A stretch of 46,337 bases of DNA from Flavobacterium sp. (GTDB taxonomy: Bacteria > Bacteroidota > Bacteroidia > Flavobacteriales > Flavobacteriaceae). A model generated the notes under the pieces. That model did no database searches, was not told where the DNA came from, and saw only the letters and a program-made list of their open reading frames with translations. Made by a program: the position numbers and the translations under genes. This document shows positions 15,916 through 24,803 of this stretch, piece by piece. Positions within the stretch are counted from its first letter, which is position 1. Each line of letters starts with the position of its first letter. Location of the stretch: positions 1 to 46,337 of the forward strand of contig NZ_JAIXWA010000064.1 of assembly GCF_027482425.1 (NCBI RefSeq), written 5' to 3'.

Positions 15916-16422
15916 ATGCTTCCGAATACCAATTGGACCCTTGACCCAGAAGCTTCTGCCATTGTGTTGAAACCCTCCCGTCGTGTGCGTCGGTACATCA
16001 ACAGCACCTTACAATCGGGAACAGGCTCTATTGTTTTGAATGCCAACGAAATAACCGATGCGCAACTCGAATTTGATTTGGCCCTCACTGCTAGATCTTC
16101 CTTGGGAACCATAACCACACATACACCATCGCGTATCAGTTTTAAATCTTTGTCGTTCCAAAAAATAAATCCAAATATCAACTTTATCAAAGGAATCCTC
16201 ACCCTAAACAACGTGAGTCGTATTGTGGAATTGGAATTAGTGCGTACCGATTTGACGCAAGAAAACGATGGGGAGAAAGCGTCCTTTGAAATTTATGGCA
16301 TCTTGAATAAACGTGAATTTGGATGGAATGACAACGGCCCTATCCTTATCGATGGCTATCCTTTGGGACAAAATTTAACTTTAACGGCCCATATTGAATT
16401 TAAACACTATGCTGTCGCTTAA
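15916..16422 (+). CDS. YceI-family protein without signal peptide
   Basis: YceI proteins are lipocalin-like barrels that bind polyisoprenoid or similar long lipophilic molecules. The protein begins NTNWTLDPEASAIVLKPS, the usual W-x-L/I-D-P start of the domain. It continues with FDLALTARSS, FIKGILTLNNVSRIVELEL, FEIYGILNKREFGWND and LTLTAHIEFK, matching the strand and helix order of the family over nearly its whole 168 residues. Most YceI proteins are periplasmic, but no signal peptide is present here, so this one should be cytoplasmic. It is the first gene of the operon, 9 bases before the TetR gene. It could bind the compound that the pump exports or the regulator senses; that role is an inference. 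Confidence 0.85.
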   Translation: MLPNTNWTLDPEASAIVLKPSRRVRRYINSTLQSGTGSIVLNANEITDAQLEFDLALTARSSLGTITTHTPSRISFKSLSFQKINPNINFIKGILTLNNVSRIVELELVRTDLTQENDGEKASFEIYGILNKREFGWNDNGPILIDGYPLGQNLTLTAHIEFKHYAVA

Positions 16423-16431
16423 TCGAATAGT

Positions 16432-17025
16432 ATGAAAGAGAAAATCATCAAAAAAGCAACCGAAATGTTTTTGAAGTTGGGCTTCAAAAGCGTAACGATG
16501 GATGACATTGCCTGTGAAATGTGTATTTCGAAAAAAACGATTTACAAGTATTTCAGCAACAAAGAGAAATTGATCGAGGAAGGTACTGAAGTAGTGCATC
16601 AAAAAATTCATATGCTAATGGATGAAGTGGTCGCTCAAAACTACAATGCGATCGCTGAAAACTTTGAAATCCGGAAAATGTTTAAGGAAATGTTTCAGTC
16701 TTTTGACCATTCTCCTGCCTATCAATTGAAAAAACATTACCCTGAAATCTATGAAAAGATGATGGCCAACGAAATTGAAGATTGCAGTCAACTTTTTACC
16801 CAAAACATTGAAAAAGGAATCGGCGAAGGATTGTATCGCCCTGAAGTAGACATTGCAGCAGCAGTACAATTTTATTACACGCTAATTTTTTCTATTAATG
16901 AAAATACCTTGTTTGAAAAGGAGGCCTCTGAATTGGAAGCCAAAGCCCTTGAATACCATACCCGAGCCATTGCAACACCCGCTGGTTTGGAAGAACTAGA
17001 ACGACAATTAACCCTACATACTTAA
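16432..17025 (+). CDS. TetR/AcrR-family transcriptional regulator
   Basis: This 197-residue protein has the TetR N-terminal DNA-binding domain: KEKIIKKATEMFLKLGFKSVTMDDIACEMCISKKTIYKYFSNKEKLIEE at residues 2 to 50, with the helix-turn-helix TMDDIA...SKKTIYKYF. The rest is helical and forms the variable ligand pocket and dimer interface. It lies inside the operon, 9 bases after YceI and 11 before the TolC gene, so it most likely regulates its own operon. The two matching palindromes at 14492-14519 and 15857-15884 are natural candidates for its operator, as TetR dimers bind such sites. The ligand is unknown. Confidence 0.92.
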   Translation: MKEKIIKKATEMFLKLGFKSVTMDDIACEMCISKKTIYKYFSNKEKLIEEGTEVVHQKIHMLMDEVVAQNYNAIAENFEIRKMFKEMFQSFDHSPAYQLKKHYPEIYEKMMANEIEDCSQLFTQNIEKGIGEGLYRPEVDIAAAVQFYYTLIFSINENTLFEKEASELEAKALEYHTRAIATPAGLEELERQLTLHT

Positions 17026-17036
17026 TCATCAATCCA

Positions 17037-18377
17037 ATGAAAATCAGAATCTTTGCAGTCTTACTGCTGCTCCCTGTGCTGCTGAAGGCACAAGAAAAGC
17101 CTCAAGCGTATGCCTTTACGCTCAAGGAGGCGATAGATCACGCCATTCAATACAACTATTCGGCCATCAATGCCAATCGCGATGTAGAAGCGGCAAAAAA
17201 GAAAAAATGGGAAACCACTACCATAGGATTACCTCAAATCAGTGGAAATGTAAGTTACCAAGATAACTTTCGCCTCCAACAATCCTTGATTCCTGCTGAA
17301 TTTTTTGGAGGACAACCCGGCGAATTTATTCCGGTGGCCTTTGGCACAAAACACAATATGAATGCCGTGGTGACTTTATCACAATTGATTTTTGACGGTT
17401 CCTACCTAGTGGGATTACAATCGGCGAAAACCTATTTGAAAATATCCGAAAATGCCAAAGTCAAAACCAATCGCGAATTGCGAGAAATCGTTACGACAAC
17501 CTACGGAAATGTGCTTTTGGCTGATGAAAGTATTCTTATTTTCGAACGCAACAAAGCGGCTTTAGAAAAAACCCTTTCAGACACCCGTGAAATCTACAAA
17601 AACGGTTTTGCCGAAGAGGAAAGTGTCGAGCAACTACAAATTACTTTGGCCTCTGTAAACAGTGCTTTAGAAAATGTAAAGCGGCAGAAACGAATTGCTT
17701 TGGACATGTTGAAACTCGTTTTGGGCATCAACCTTGAAGACCAATTGACGCTGAAAGAAAAACTTGAATTTTTGACCCAAACTAATATGGATTTGGCCAT
17801 TTTGAAAGAACAATTCGAAGTCAAAAATAACATCGATTATCAAATTGGACTAAACACCTTGACCAGCTCGGAATTGTTGTTAAAACTCGAAAAAAGCAAA
17901 GCCTTGCCTTCTTTGGGCGCGCAAGTCAACTTTGGAGCCAATACGTTTGGCAACCGCTTTACCATGTTCAACAGCGACCAATTATGGTTTAATTATTCCA
18001 ATGTAGGATTGGGATTAACCGTGCCTATTTTTAGTAGCTTGGGACGAAGTGCTCGCACGCAACAAGCCAAAATTGCCGTAGAACAATCGAAAACCCGTTT
18101 GACCGAGTTGGAGCAAACCTTAAAACTTCAATTTGAAAAAGCCAAAAGCGATTATGAATTCTCTTTGGAACAATTGGGCACCTCCAAAAACAGCATGAAT
18201 TTGGCAGAGCGCATTGAATCCAAAAATCAAATCAAATTCAAAGAAGGATTAACCTCAAGCTTTGATTTGACCGATGCCCAGCGTCAATTGTACAGCGCAC
18301 AACAATCGTATTTACAAGCGATGGTTGATGTGATCACCAAACGCGCAGCTTTAGAAAAATTACTCAGTAAAAACTAA
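17037..18377 (+). CDS. TolC-family outer-membrane efflux protein
   Basis: This protein of 446 residues has a signal peptide (MKIRIFAVLLLLPVLLKAQ) and the two-fold repeated structure of TolC channels. Each half has long heptad helices (for example NRELREIVTTTYGNVLLADESILIFERNKAALEKTLSDTREIY, and the matching section near the C-terminus RTQQAKIAVEQSKTRLTELEQTLKLQFEKAKSDYEFSLEQL). The characteristic LTSSFDLTDAQRQLYSAQQSYLQAMVDVITKRAALEKLLS end is present. It forms the outer-membrane duct of the tripartite pump, with the two following genes. Spacings of 11 and 15 bases to its neighbours show cotranscription. Confidence 0.92.
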   Translation: MKIRIFAVLLLLPVLLKAQEKPQAYAFTLKEAIDHAIQYNYSAINANRDVEAAKKKKWETTTIGLPQISGNVSYQDNFRLQQSLIPAEFFGGQPGEFIPVAFGTKHNMNAVVTLSQLIFDGSYLVGLQSAKTYLKISENAKVKTNRELREIVTTTYGNVLLADESILIFERNKAALEKTLSDTREIYKNGFAEEESVEQLQITLASVNSALENVKRQKRIALDMLKLVLGINLEDQLTLKEKLEFLTQTNMDLAILKEQFEVKNNIDYQIGLNTLTSSELLLKLEKSKALPSLGAQVNFGANTFGNRFTMFNSDQLWFNYSNVGLGLTVPIFSSLGRSARTQQAKIAVEQSKTRLTELEQTLKLQFEKAKSDYEFSLEQLGTSKNSMNLAERIESKNQIKFKEGLTSSFDLTDAQRQLYSAQQSYLQAMVDVITKRAALEKLLSKN

Positions 18378-18392
18378 ATAAACTTTCCTCAC

Positions 18393-19538
18393 ATGAAAAA
18401 ATATATCACCCTCGTTCTGACCACAGCCCTTTTGATTTCTTGTGGCCAAAAAGAAGCATCATCCGCTTCGATTGACGCCTTGATTGAAGGCAAAAAAGTA
18501 ACCGAATTACAAGCAAAAAAATCGCAACTACAAGCCGATATCAATAAAATTGACGCTGCCCTAAGTGCCTTGAATGTTAAAGTGGATGAAGCGTTAGTAG
18601 GCATTGCTACGGTAAAAGACACGCTTTTCAACCATTATCTTGAAGTACAAGGAAATGTGGATACGAAAGAAAACATTCTTATTCAACCTGAATTCAGCGG
18701 AACCTTAATCGCCTTGAATGTTAAAGCGGGGCAGCCAGTGAGCAAAGGACAAATCTTGGGCCGCGTGGACGATGCTGGATTAAGTCAGCAATTGGCGAGT
18801 TTGGAAAACCAATACGCTTTGGCCAAAACCAATTTCGACCGTCAGAAAAACTTATGGGACAAGAAAATTGGTTCTGAAATGCAATACTTACAAGCGCAAA
18901 CCAACATGGTAACTGCCCAAAAAGGAGTAGCGCAATTGAAAGCACAATTGGCCAAAACCATCATTCGCGCTCCGTTCTCGGGAACTATTGATGAAGTGTA
19001 TGTTGAAAAAGGACAAGTGGTAGGTCCGGGTTCACCACAAGGATTGATGCGTATTGTCAATGTTAGCAACATGTATGTGTCGACGACTGTACCTGAAACG
19101 TATGTAGGTAAATTAAAAGTGGGTACTGATGTGGATGTATTACTAACCTCTATTGGGAAAATGTACAAAGGTAAAGTGCGTCAAGTGGGTAAATTTATCA
19201 ACCCTAGCAACCGTAGCTTTGGTATTGAGGTGAGTGTGCCCAACCCCCAAGGATTATTGCGTCCGAATCAGGTTGCTAAATTGCGCATCATTGATTATAC
19301 CAACAAAAATGCGGTGGTTGTTCCTTCCAACGTGATTCAAAAAGATGCCGAAGGAAACAGCTATGTCTATACGGTGATCGATCGGGATGGAAAAACAGGT
19401 AAAGCCAAGAAGACCCTAGTGAAAACAGGACAATCTTCCGATAATTTGACCGAAATTTTGGAAGGCGTTAGCGCTGATGATGTGATTGTCACCGATGGCG
19501 TAAACACGATTTCAGAGGGAATGAAGTTGAATTTTTAA
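18393..19538 (+). CDS. RND efflux membrane-fusion (HlyD/AcrA-type) lipoprotein
   Basis: The periplasmic adaptor of the pump, 381 residues. It has a lipoprotein signal peptide with lipobox LISC-G (cysteine at residue 17), so it should be anchored by lipid. A short coiled-coil segment (LQAKKSQLQADINKIDAALSALN) is followed by the lipoyl-like half ILIQPEFSGTLIALNVKAGQPVSKGQILGRVD, a helical hairpin with LENQYALAKTNFDRQKNLWDKK, the second lipoyl half (TIIRAPFSGTIDEVYVEKGQVVGPG) and beta-barrel domains with VDVLLTSIGKMYKGKVRQVG and LLRPNQVAKLRI. The order matches AcrA-type proteins. It lies between the TolC and RND genes and shares their operon. Confidence 0.93.
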   Translation: MKKYITLVLTTALLISCGQKEASSASIDALIEGKKVTELQAKKSQLQADINKIDAALSALNVKVDEALVGIATVKDTLFNHYLEVQGNVDTKENILIQPEFSGTLIALNVKAGQPVSKGQILGRVDDAGLSQQLASLENQYALAKTNFDRQKNLWDKKIGSEMQYLQAQTNMVTAQKGVAQLKAQLAKTIIRAPFSGTIDEVYVEKGQVVGPGSPQGLMRIVNVSNMYVSTTVPETYVGKLKVGTDVDVLLTSIGKMYKGKVRQVGKFINPSNRSFGIEVSVPNPQGLLRPNQVAKLRIIDYTNKNAVVVPSNVIQKDAEGNSYVYTVIDRDGKTGKAKKTLVKTGQSSDNLTEILEGVSADDVIVTDGVNTISEGMKLNF

Positions 19539-19568
19539 TAAAAATAAAACCATCTCATAACAACAAAC

Positions 19569-22500
19569 ATGAGCAAACATAACAAAGAATTTAGCATATC
19601 CAGTTGGGCGGTAGATAATCGCGTTACGGTTTACATTCTCACCTTCATCATCGTGGTGGCTGGTATCTACTCGTACATCACCATGCCACGAGAGGATTTT
19701 CCAGAAATCATTGAAAACAAGGTTTATATTTCATCGGTTTTCCCCGGGAACTCGGCCGAAGATGTGGAAAAATTGGTTATCAAACCCTTGGAGAAAGAGT
19801 TTAAAAACATCAGTGGGGTAACCAAAATTACCTCAAGCTCTTTTCAAGATTATGGAATGATTATTGTCGAATTTGATGATAAAATTGGCATTGAATTGGC
19901 CAAACAGAAAATCAAAGACAAAGCAGACAATGCCAAAGCCGATACCGATTGGCCCAATCTAGACAACGGAAGTAAAGTGGAACCGAATGTTTTTGAATTG
20001 AACATTTCGGAAGAAGTACCTATTTTAAATATCAACCTCAAAGGAGATTATACCGCGCAACAATTGAAAAAGTTTGGGGAAAAACTACAAGATGCTATTG
20101 AAGAAGTGCCCGAGGTAAAAAAGGTAGAAATTTTAGGGGTTGACGATAAAGAAGTGGAGATTGCTGTTGACATTTTCAAAATGACGGCAGCGCAAGTGAG
20201 CTTTGACGATATTCAAAGTACCGTTCGCAATGAAAACATGACACTTTCGGGAGGAAACTTAATTTCACAAGGATCGCGCAACAACATTCGCATCATCGGA
20301 GAAATGAAAGATCCCGCCGAACTGAATGATATTATTGTAAAATCATTTGGTGGTTCCGTTTACCTCAAAGACATTGCGACCATTCGCTTTAAAGAAAAAG
20401 AACGCACGACTTATGCCCGAGAAAAAGGGAAAGAAGTGGTGATGCTTAATGTGAAAAAACGTTCGGGTGAAAATATGATTTCGGCCATTGAACAAGCACG
20501 TGAAAAAGTAAGTGAAGCGCAAGCCAATTATTTGCCGAAAAATTTAACCATTGAATTAACCAGCGACCAATCGTCACGCGTTGAACACCAGGTAGACGAA
20601 TTGTCCAACCACATCATTTTTGGGATCATCTTGGTAATGCTCGTATTGATGTTTACTATGGGCTTACGCAACTCACTTTTCGTAGGGGCTGCCATTCCGC
20701 TCTCCATGTTTATTGCCTTTGCCTTGTTGGCTTCTATGGGGAAAACCTTAAATACGATGGTGCTTTTCGGTTTGGTCATGGGACTCGGGATGCTCGTAGA
20801 TGACGGAATCGTGGTGGTAGACAACGTATTTGCCAATATGAAAAAAGGAATGTCGCGCATTCAAGCGTCCAAATTGGGTATTGGTGAAATTGCTTGGCCG
20901 GTAATCTCTTCAACAGCGACCACTCTTATGGCGTTTTTACCCTTTGCTTTATGGCCCGGCACGATGGGTAAATTTATGATTTACTTCCCGCTTACACTAT
21001 CAGTAACCTTAGGCGCCTCGTTATTTGTAGCGATGGTTGTCAATGCAGCGATGACAGGAGGTTCGATGGATATTGAAGACCGAAATATCAAACGAAAAGG
21101 GTTGAAACGCAATTCGATCTTTATCGGATTGGGCGCTGTAATTTTCCTCATAGCGGGCTATACCACAGGAAGTGTTTTCTTGAAATCAATGGGGCATATT
21201 GCTGTTTTGGTTTTGGGTATGATGTGGGCTTACCATTTGAAAATTTACCAATGGACCCAAGATTTTCAGCACAGCTTCTTTCCTAGAATGGAAGAAAAAT
21301 ACAAAGTGTTTTTGGCAAAAATCCTCACCGGAAGACGGGCTTGGTATGCCTTTTTCGGAATCATTGGTATGCTGGTACTCTCGTTTGTTTTGTTGGGAAT
21401 TTTTCCGCGAAAAGTATTGTTCTTCCCCGATAATATTCCAAATCAAGTCATTACGTATATTGAATATCCACAAGGAACTGACATTGAAAAAACCAATAAA
21501 GCAACCCTTTTTGTGGAAAAACAAATCATCGGAATTCTTAGCAAATACGTGGATACCCAAGAAAATAAAAACTTCTTGGCCGAATCCATTGTTTCGCAAG
21601 TGGGTGTCGGTGCTGGAAATCCGAATATAGATGCGGGTTCTGCTAATGAAACGCCTTACAAAGGAAAAGTAACGGTAAATTTCAGAGAGTTTAAATTTCG
21701 TCGGGGCATCAATACCGCCGATTTATTGGAAGAAATTCGTCAATCAGTAAAAGGAATTCCTGGAGCAACGGTAACGGTTGAAAAAGATTCCAACGGACCA
21801 CCAGCGGGGTACCCTATCAGTTTGGAACTTCGAGGAGAAGATTATGAAGCCATGCTTGCCGAAGCGCAAAAAATTATTGCCTATCTCAATGCCAAAAATA
21901 TTGAAGGAATTGAAAAACTTCAAGTCGACATCAACAAAGACAGTCCCGAACTTGAAGTGACCGTCGATCGCGCCAATGCAGGGAGTTTGGGTATTTCAAC
22001 CGGTCAACTCGGATTTACCTTACGTCGTTCGGTGTACGGCCAGGAAATTTCAACCTACAAAGATGGCGACGATGACTACAATATTGTGATGCGTATGCAA
22101 GAAGACCAACGAAAAAATGAAAATATTTTATTCAATCAATCGTTGACCTTCCGCAATCCGAATAACGGTCAAATCATGCAGGTGCCAATTTCGGCAGTTT
22201 CAGACACCAAGAAAACAAATACCTTCAACATGATCAAGCGCAAAAATCACAAGCGCGTCATGACTATTTATTCCAACGTGTTGACCGGATACAATGCCGA
22301 TGCTATCACCAAAGACATTGCCAAACAATTGGAAGGCTATCCTTTTCCAAAGGACATTAATTATGGCTTCTCGGGTGTACAAGAAGAGCAAGGAAAAAAC
22401 CAAGCGTTTTTGAATATTGCATTTTTATTGGCTATTGCTGGAATCACGTTGATCATTGTTTTACAGTTCAACTCCATCTCAAAAACAATGGTCATCTTGT

Positions 22501-23036
22501 TCACCGTATTGCTCAGTTTTAGTGGTGTATTCTATGGCTATGTAATTGCCAATATGGATTTCGTTATCCTAATGACCATGATGGGAATCATTTCGCTGGC
22601 AGGTATTGTGGTGAAAAATGGTATTGTACTTATGGACTTCTTCGTTTTGTTGATGGATCGAAAAGTAGAAGAAAAAGGAGTGGAAAGTCATGATGATTTG
22701 ACCTTAGACGAAATCAAGGAAGTCATCGTGGAATCGGGCAAATCACGTCTTCGTCCCGTATTGTTGACGGCACTGACCGCTGTTTTGGGATTGATTCCCT
22801 TAGCGATCGGACTGAACTTCAATTTCTTTACGTTGATTACCGAGTTGAATCCGCACATATTTATAGGAGGTGATAACGTTATTTTCTGGAGCCCCTTGGC
22901 GTGGACCATCATCTTTGGACTTACGTACGCGACCATTCTTACCTTAGTAATTGTACCCGTGATGTTCTTCTTAGTAAAACGCATCAAGTACCGTTTGCGT
23001 GATCGAAAAAAAGCACGCTTGGAAGCGGAAGCATAA
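19569..23036 (+). CDS. RND-family efflux pump, inner-membrane permease
   Basis: The inner-membrane proton antiporter of the tripartite pump. At 1155 residues it is about 100 longer than AcrB. The proton relay residues are in place: LVDDGIVVVDNVFANM in TM4 (the Asp pair) and GIVVKNGIVLMDFFV in TM10 (the Lys). The large periplasmic porter loops follow TM1 and TM7, and the N-terminus WAVDNRVTVYILTFIIVVAGIYSYITMPREDFPEI is typical. Two extra hydrophobic stretches (NSIFIGLGAVIFLIAGYTTG and GHIAVLVLGMMWAYHL) lie between the two halves, before the usual TM7. A further short insertion lies before TM12. The gene is the last of the operon and is followed by a strong terminator. The substrate cannot be told from sequence. 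Confidence 0.94.
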   Translation: MSKHNKEFSISSWAVDNRVTVYILTFIIVVAGIYSYITMPREDFPEIIENKVYISSVFPGNSAEDVEKLVIKPLEKEFKNISGVTKITSSSFQDYGMIIVEFDDKIGIELAKQKIKDKADNAKADTDWPNLDNGSKVEPNVFELNISEEVPILNINLKGDYTAQQLKKFGEKLQDAIEEVPEVKKVEILGVDDKEVEIAVDIFKMTAAQVSFDDIQSTVRNENMTLSGGNLISQGSRNNIRIIGEMKDPAELNDIIVKSFGGSVYLKDIATIRFKEKERTTYAREKGKEVVMLNVKKRSGENMISAIEQAREKVSEAQANYLPKNLTIELTSDQSSRVEHQVDELSNHIIFGIILVMLVLMFTMGLRNSLFVGAAIPLSMFIAFALLASMGKTLNTMVLFGLVMGLGMLVDDGIVVVDNVFANMKKGMSRIQASKLGIGEIAWPVISSTATTLMAFLPFALWPGTMGKFMIYFPLTLSVTLGASLFVAMVVNAAMTGGSMDIEDRNIKRKGLKRNSIFIGLGAVIFLIAGYTTGSVFLKSMGHIAVLVLGMMWAYHLKIYQWTQDFQHSFFPRMEEKYKVFLAKILTGRRAWYAFFGIIGMLVLSFVLLGIFPRKVLFFPDNIPNQVITYIEYPQGTDIEKTNKATLFVEKQIIGILSKYVDTQENKNFLAESIVSQVGVGAGNPNIDAGSANETPYKGKVTVNFREFKFRRGINTADLLEEIRQSVKGIPGATVTVEKDSNGPPAGYPISLELRGEDYEAMLAEAQKIIAYLNAKNIEGIEKLQVDINKDSPELEVTVDRANAGSLGISTGQLGFTLRRSVYGQEISTYKDGDDDYNIVMRMQEDQRKNENILFNQSLTFRNPNNGQIMQVPISAVSDTKKTNTFNMIKRKNHKRVMTIYSNVLTGYNADAITKDIAKQLEGYPFPKDINYGFSGVQEEQGKNQAFLNIAFLLAIAGITLIIVLQFNSISKTMVILFTVLLSFSGVFYGYVIANMDFVILMTMMGIISLAGIVVKNGIVLMDFFVLLMDRKVEEKGVESHDDLTLDEIKEVIVESGKSRLRPVLLTALTAVLGLIPLAIGLNFNFFTLITELNPHIFIGGDNVIFWSPLAWTIIFGLTYATILTLVIVPVMFFLVKRIKYRLRDRKKARLEAEA

Positions 23037-23070
23037 AAAAAGGGACGTTCAATTGAACGTCCCTTTTTTT
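23034..23070. terminator. Bidirectional terminator between the RND gene and the YwqK-like gene
   Basis: A perfect 24-bp palindrome at 23041-23064 (AGGGACGTTC-AATT-GAACGTCCCT) is flanked by an A tract and a T tract. It serves the convergent RND and YwqK-like genes. Confidence 0.92.
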
Positions 23071-23086
23071 GAATCAATATCCTTTA

Positions 23087-23434
23087 TTAATTTTTGTCGG
23101 CTACGGCCTCACGACTCCAGACTTTCACTTCAGCAATTGCGCCTTGTGTATAATCTACTTCCGAAAGATTACGCTCATTCCAGAAGAACCATTTACCAGT
23201 TTTCTCACCATTGGTATATTCCGCAATAGCAATTTTATTTCCCGTTTGGTCGAAAGAAATCCATTTCCCTTCTAATTTCCCGTCTTTGAAGTATCCTTCT
23301 TGTTGTACTTTTCCATCTTCATAATAATAGGTAGCTTTTACCATACCATTCACTTCCTCCAACACCGGTTGCTTTTGCTGCGCAGTAGCCAATCCACCGA
23401 TTAACACAGCTGCCATTACGATATACTTTTTCAT
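23087..23434 (-). CDS. Small secreted protein with YwqK/MORN-like repeats
   Basis: The protein (115 residues) has a signal peptide, MKKYIVMAAVLIGGLATAQQ, and then two or three copies of a short repeat of the kind G-K/N-x-Q-x-E-G-Y-F-K-D-G-K-L-E-G-K-W (YYEDGKVQQEGYFKDGKLEGKWISF and AEYTNGEKTGKWFFWN). Repeats of this form occur in MORN proteins and in the family named after YwqK. The family name refers to toxin-antitoxin systems, but no toxin gene is near, the protein is exported, and I do not infer such a role. A TACATTTG promoter element lies 32 bases upstream. The function is unknown. Confidence 0.82.
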   Translation of the reverse strand: MKKYIVMAAVLIGGLATAQQKQPVLEEVNGMVKATYYYEDGKVQQEGYFKDGKLEGKWISFDQTGNKIAIAEYTNGEKTGKWFFWNERNLSEVDYTQGAIAEVKVWSREAVADKN

Positions 23435-23465
23435 TTTCTAGTAGGTTTTTCAAATTATTGATATA

Positions 23466-23497
23466 CAAATGTATCGAACTATTTTACACAAACCAAA
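23466..23497 (-). promoter_or_regulatory. Promoter of the YwqK-like gene
   Basis: On the minus strand TTTG (23497-23494) is followed after 20 bases by TACATTTG (23473-23466). Both parts of the Bacteroidota promoter are present. Confidence 0.65.
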
Positions 23498-23557
23498 CAT
23501 TCGCTTAACAATTTGGTAACATTAGGGAAAAATTTAACATTGGCTAATGAGCAAAAA

Positions 23558-23587
23558 AAACGCCCGTAGTAGTATTTACGGGCGTTT
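23558..23587 (-). terminator. Terminator of the TlpA-like thioredoxin gene
   Basis: The stem AACGCCCGTA/TACGGGCGTT (23559-23568 with 23577-23586) is followed on the minus strand by a run of T residues. It lies 24 bases past the stop codon. Confidence 0.85.
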
Positions 23588-23610
23588 CAGAAGTATATTG
23601 GTAAAAAAGT

Positions 23611-24603
23611 CTACAAGGGCAATTTATCTAAAATAGCGGTCAATTTTGGATCAGAAGGGCGATTGGCATCAGCATTTACCACATTTCCTTGAGGGTCGAT
23701 GAGTAAAAATCGCGGAATTGACGTTACCCCAAAATGCTTCATAAAATCGGACTCCCAATTTTTATCAGCAAATAATTGTGTACCCCCCAATTCCTTTTCG
23801 GCCACAAATTTTTTCCATTTTTCAAAATCCTTATCCACATCAACGGAAATACTTACAAAAGCAATTTTTTTCCCATGATATTTGGCTTCGGTTTGCTTCA
23901 ACGCTGGAATTTCCGCACGACAAGGACCGCACCACGTAGCCCAAATGTCAATATATACGTACTGCCCTTTGAAATCTTCCAACTTGACTTTTTTTCCTGT
24001 CACATCAACATATTCAAAGTTAGGCGCTTTGGTTCCATTCATTTTGGACTTGGCTTTCGACTCTTTAAAATATGTCTTCATTTGCATCAACTCTTGCACC
24101 GCCATCAACTTTACATTGGACACAAATTTGGGATCAAACGTGCCCGCTTCCAATTTTTGATAGACGGCATTTTTTTGTTGCTCACAAAATTGATTGACGG
24201 CTTCATCGGTTTCTAACTTCATAAATTCAGCTTCCACGGTAGCATCTTGACGGGTCTTGTCGGCCAAGAAATTATTTTCAGGAGCACCTTTCCCGCTAAA
24301 TTTTAAAGTAGCATCAAACGCTTTTGCATCCAACTGAGCGGTTAAATCAAACCCATTTTTCAAAAACAAACGAGCGTATTCGGCGCCATCAAACAAAAAG
24401 TACATCCCCTCAGCTACGCCAAAACGCGCTTCAAAGAATCCTTTGTCATTGACATTAATTTGTTGTACATCTTTACCCATACTGTTCTTGATGTACACCA
24501 CATCGCCGATACGATTGGTAATTTCAATTTTCAACGCCACTTGATCTTGCGCCCAAACCATCGCACTAAATAAAACGGCCATTAAGCCTAGCATTTTTTT
24601 CAT
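23611..24603 (-). CDS. TlpA-like secreted thioredoxin-fold protein with N-terminal DUF4369-type domain
   Basis: The protein (330 residues from the chosen start) has a signal peptide, MKKMLGLMAVLFSAMVWAQ, so it acts outside the cytoplasm. Residues up to about 170 form a domain with beta structure (ITNRIGDVVYIKNSMGKDVQQINVND..., ARFGVAEGMYFLFDGAEY) like the DUF4369-type domain often fused to Bacteroidota thioredoxins. The C-terminal half is a TlpA/AhpC-type thioredoxin fold: GTKAPNFEYVDVTGKKVKLEDFKGQYVYIDIWATWCGPCRAEIPAL, with the redox pair CGPC, and cis-proline segment GVTSIPRFLLIDPQG. It probably reduces or isomerises disulfides of exported proteins. The ATG at 24603 gives a proper signal peptide and leader; the one at 24624 is too close to the -7 element. 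Confidence 0.88.
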   Translation of the reverse strand: MKKMLGLMAVLFSAMVWAQDQVALKIEITNRIGDVVYIKNSMGKDVQQINVNDKGFFEARFGVAEGMYFLFDGAEYARLFLKNGFDLTAQLDAKAFDATLKFSGKGAPENNFLADKTRQDATVEAEFMKLETDEAVNQFCEQQKNAVYQKLEAGTFDPKFVSNVKLMAVQELMQMKTYFKESKAKSKMNGTKAPNFEYVDVTGKKVKLEDFKGQYVYIDIWATWCGPCRAEIPALKQTEAKYHGKKIAFVSISVDVDKDFEKWKKFVAEKELGGTQLFADKNWESDFMKHFGVTSIPRFLLIDPQGNVVNADANRPSDPKLTAILDKLPL

Positions 24604-24634
24604 ACAAAAAATAGTTATCTTCATTTACATCAAT

Positions 24635-24642
24635 CAAAGGTA
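24635..24642 (-). promoter_or_regulatory. -7 element of the TlpA-like gene
   Basis: TACCTTTG on the minus strand fits TAnnTTTG and is 31 bases from the ATG at 24603. Confidence 0.6.
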
Positions 24643-24745
24643 ACGAAAAAAATGAGAGCGTGTCGATTTTAACATCGGTTCAGTTTAGGGTAAACCCTGA
24701 CGCGCTAAAGTTGTAATTTCCCATGCAGTTGTCGTGGCTTTTCGT

Positions 24746-24753
24746 TATTTTTG
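24746..24753 (+). promoter_or_regulatory. -7 element of aspS
   Basis: TATTTTTG fits TAnnTTTG. It predicts a leader of about 45 bases to the ATG at 24804, or about 10 bases to the ATG at 24768. Confidence 0.6.
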
Positions 24754-24803
24754 CAATCGAATTTTGAATGCAAAACAACGATTACAATCAAATAGCAGGA
24801 AAC

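Noticed and set aside
23087..23434. YwqK-like protein as the antitoxin of a toxin-antitoxin pair
   Set aside because: It has a signal peptide and no adjacent toxin gene; the neighbours are a terminator and an unrelated thioredoxin gene.
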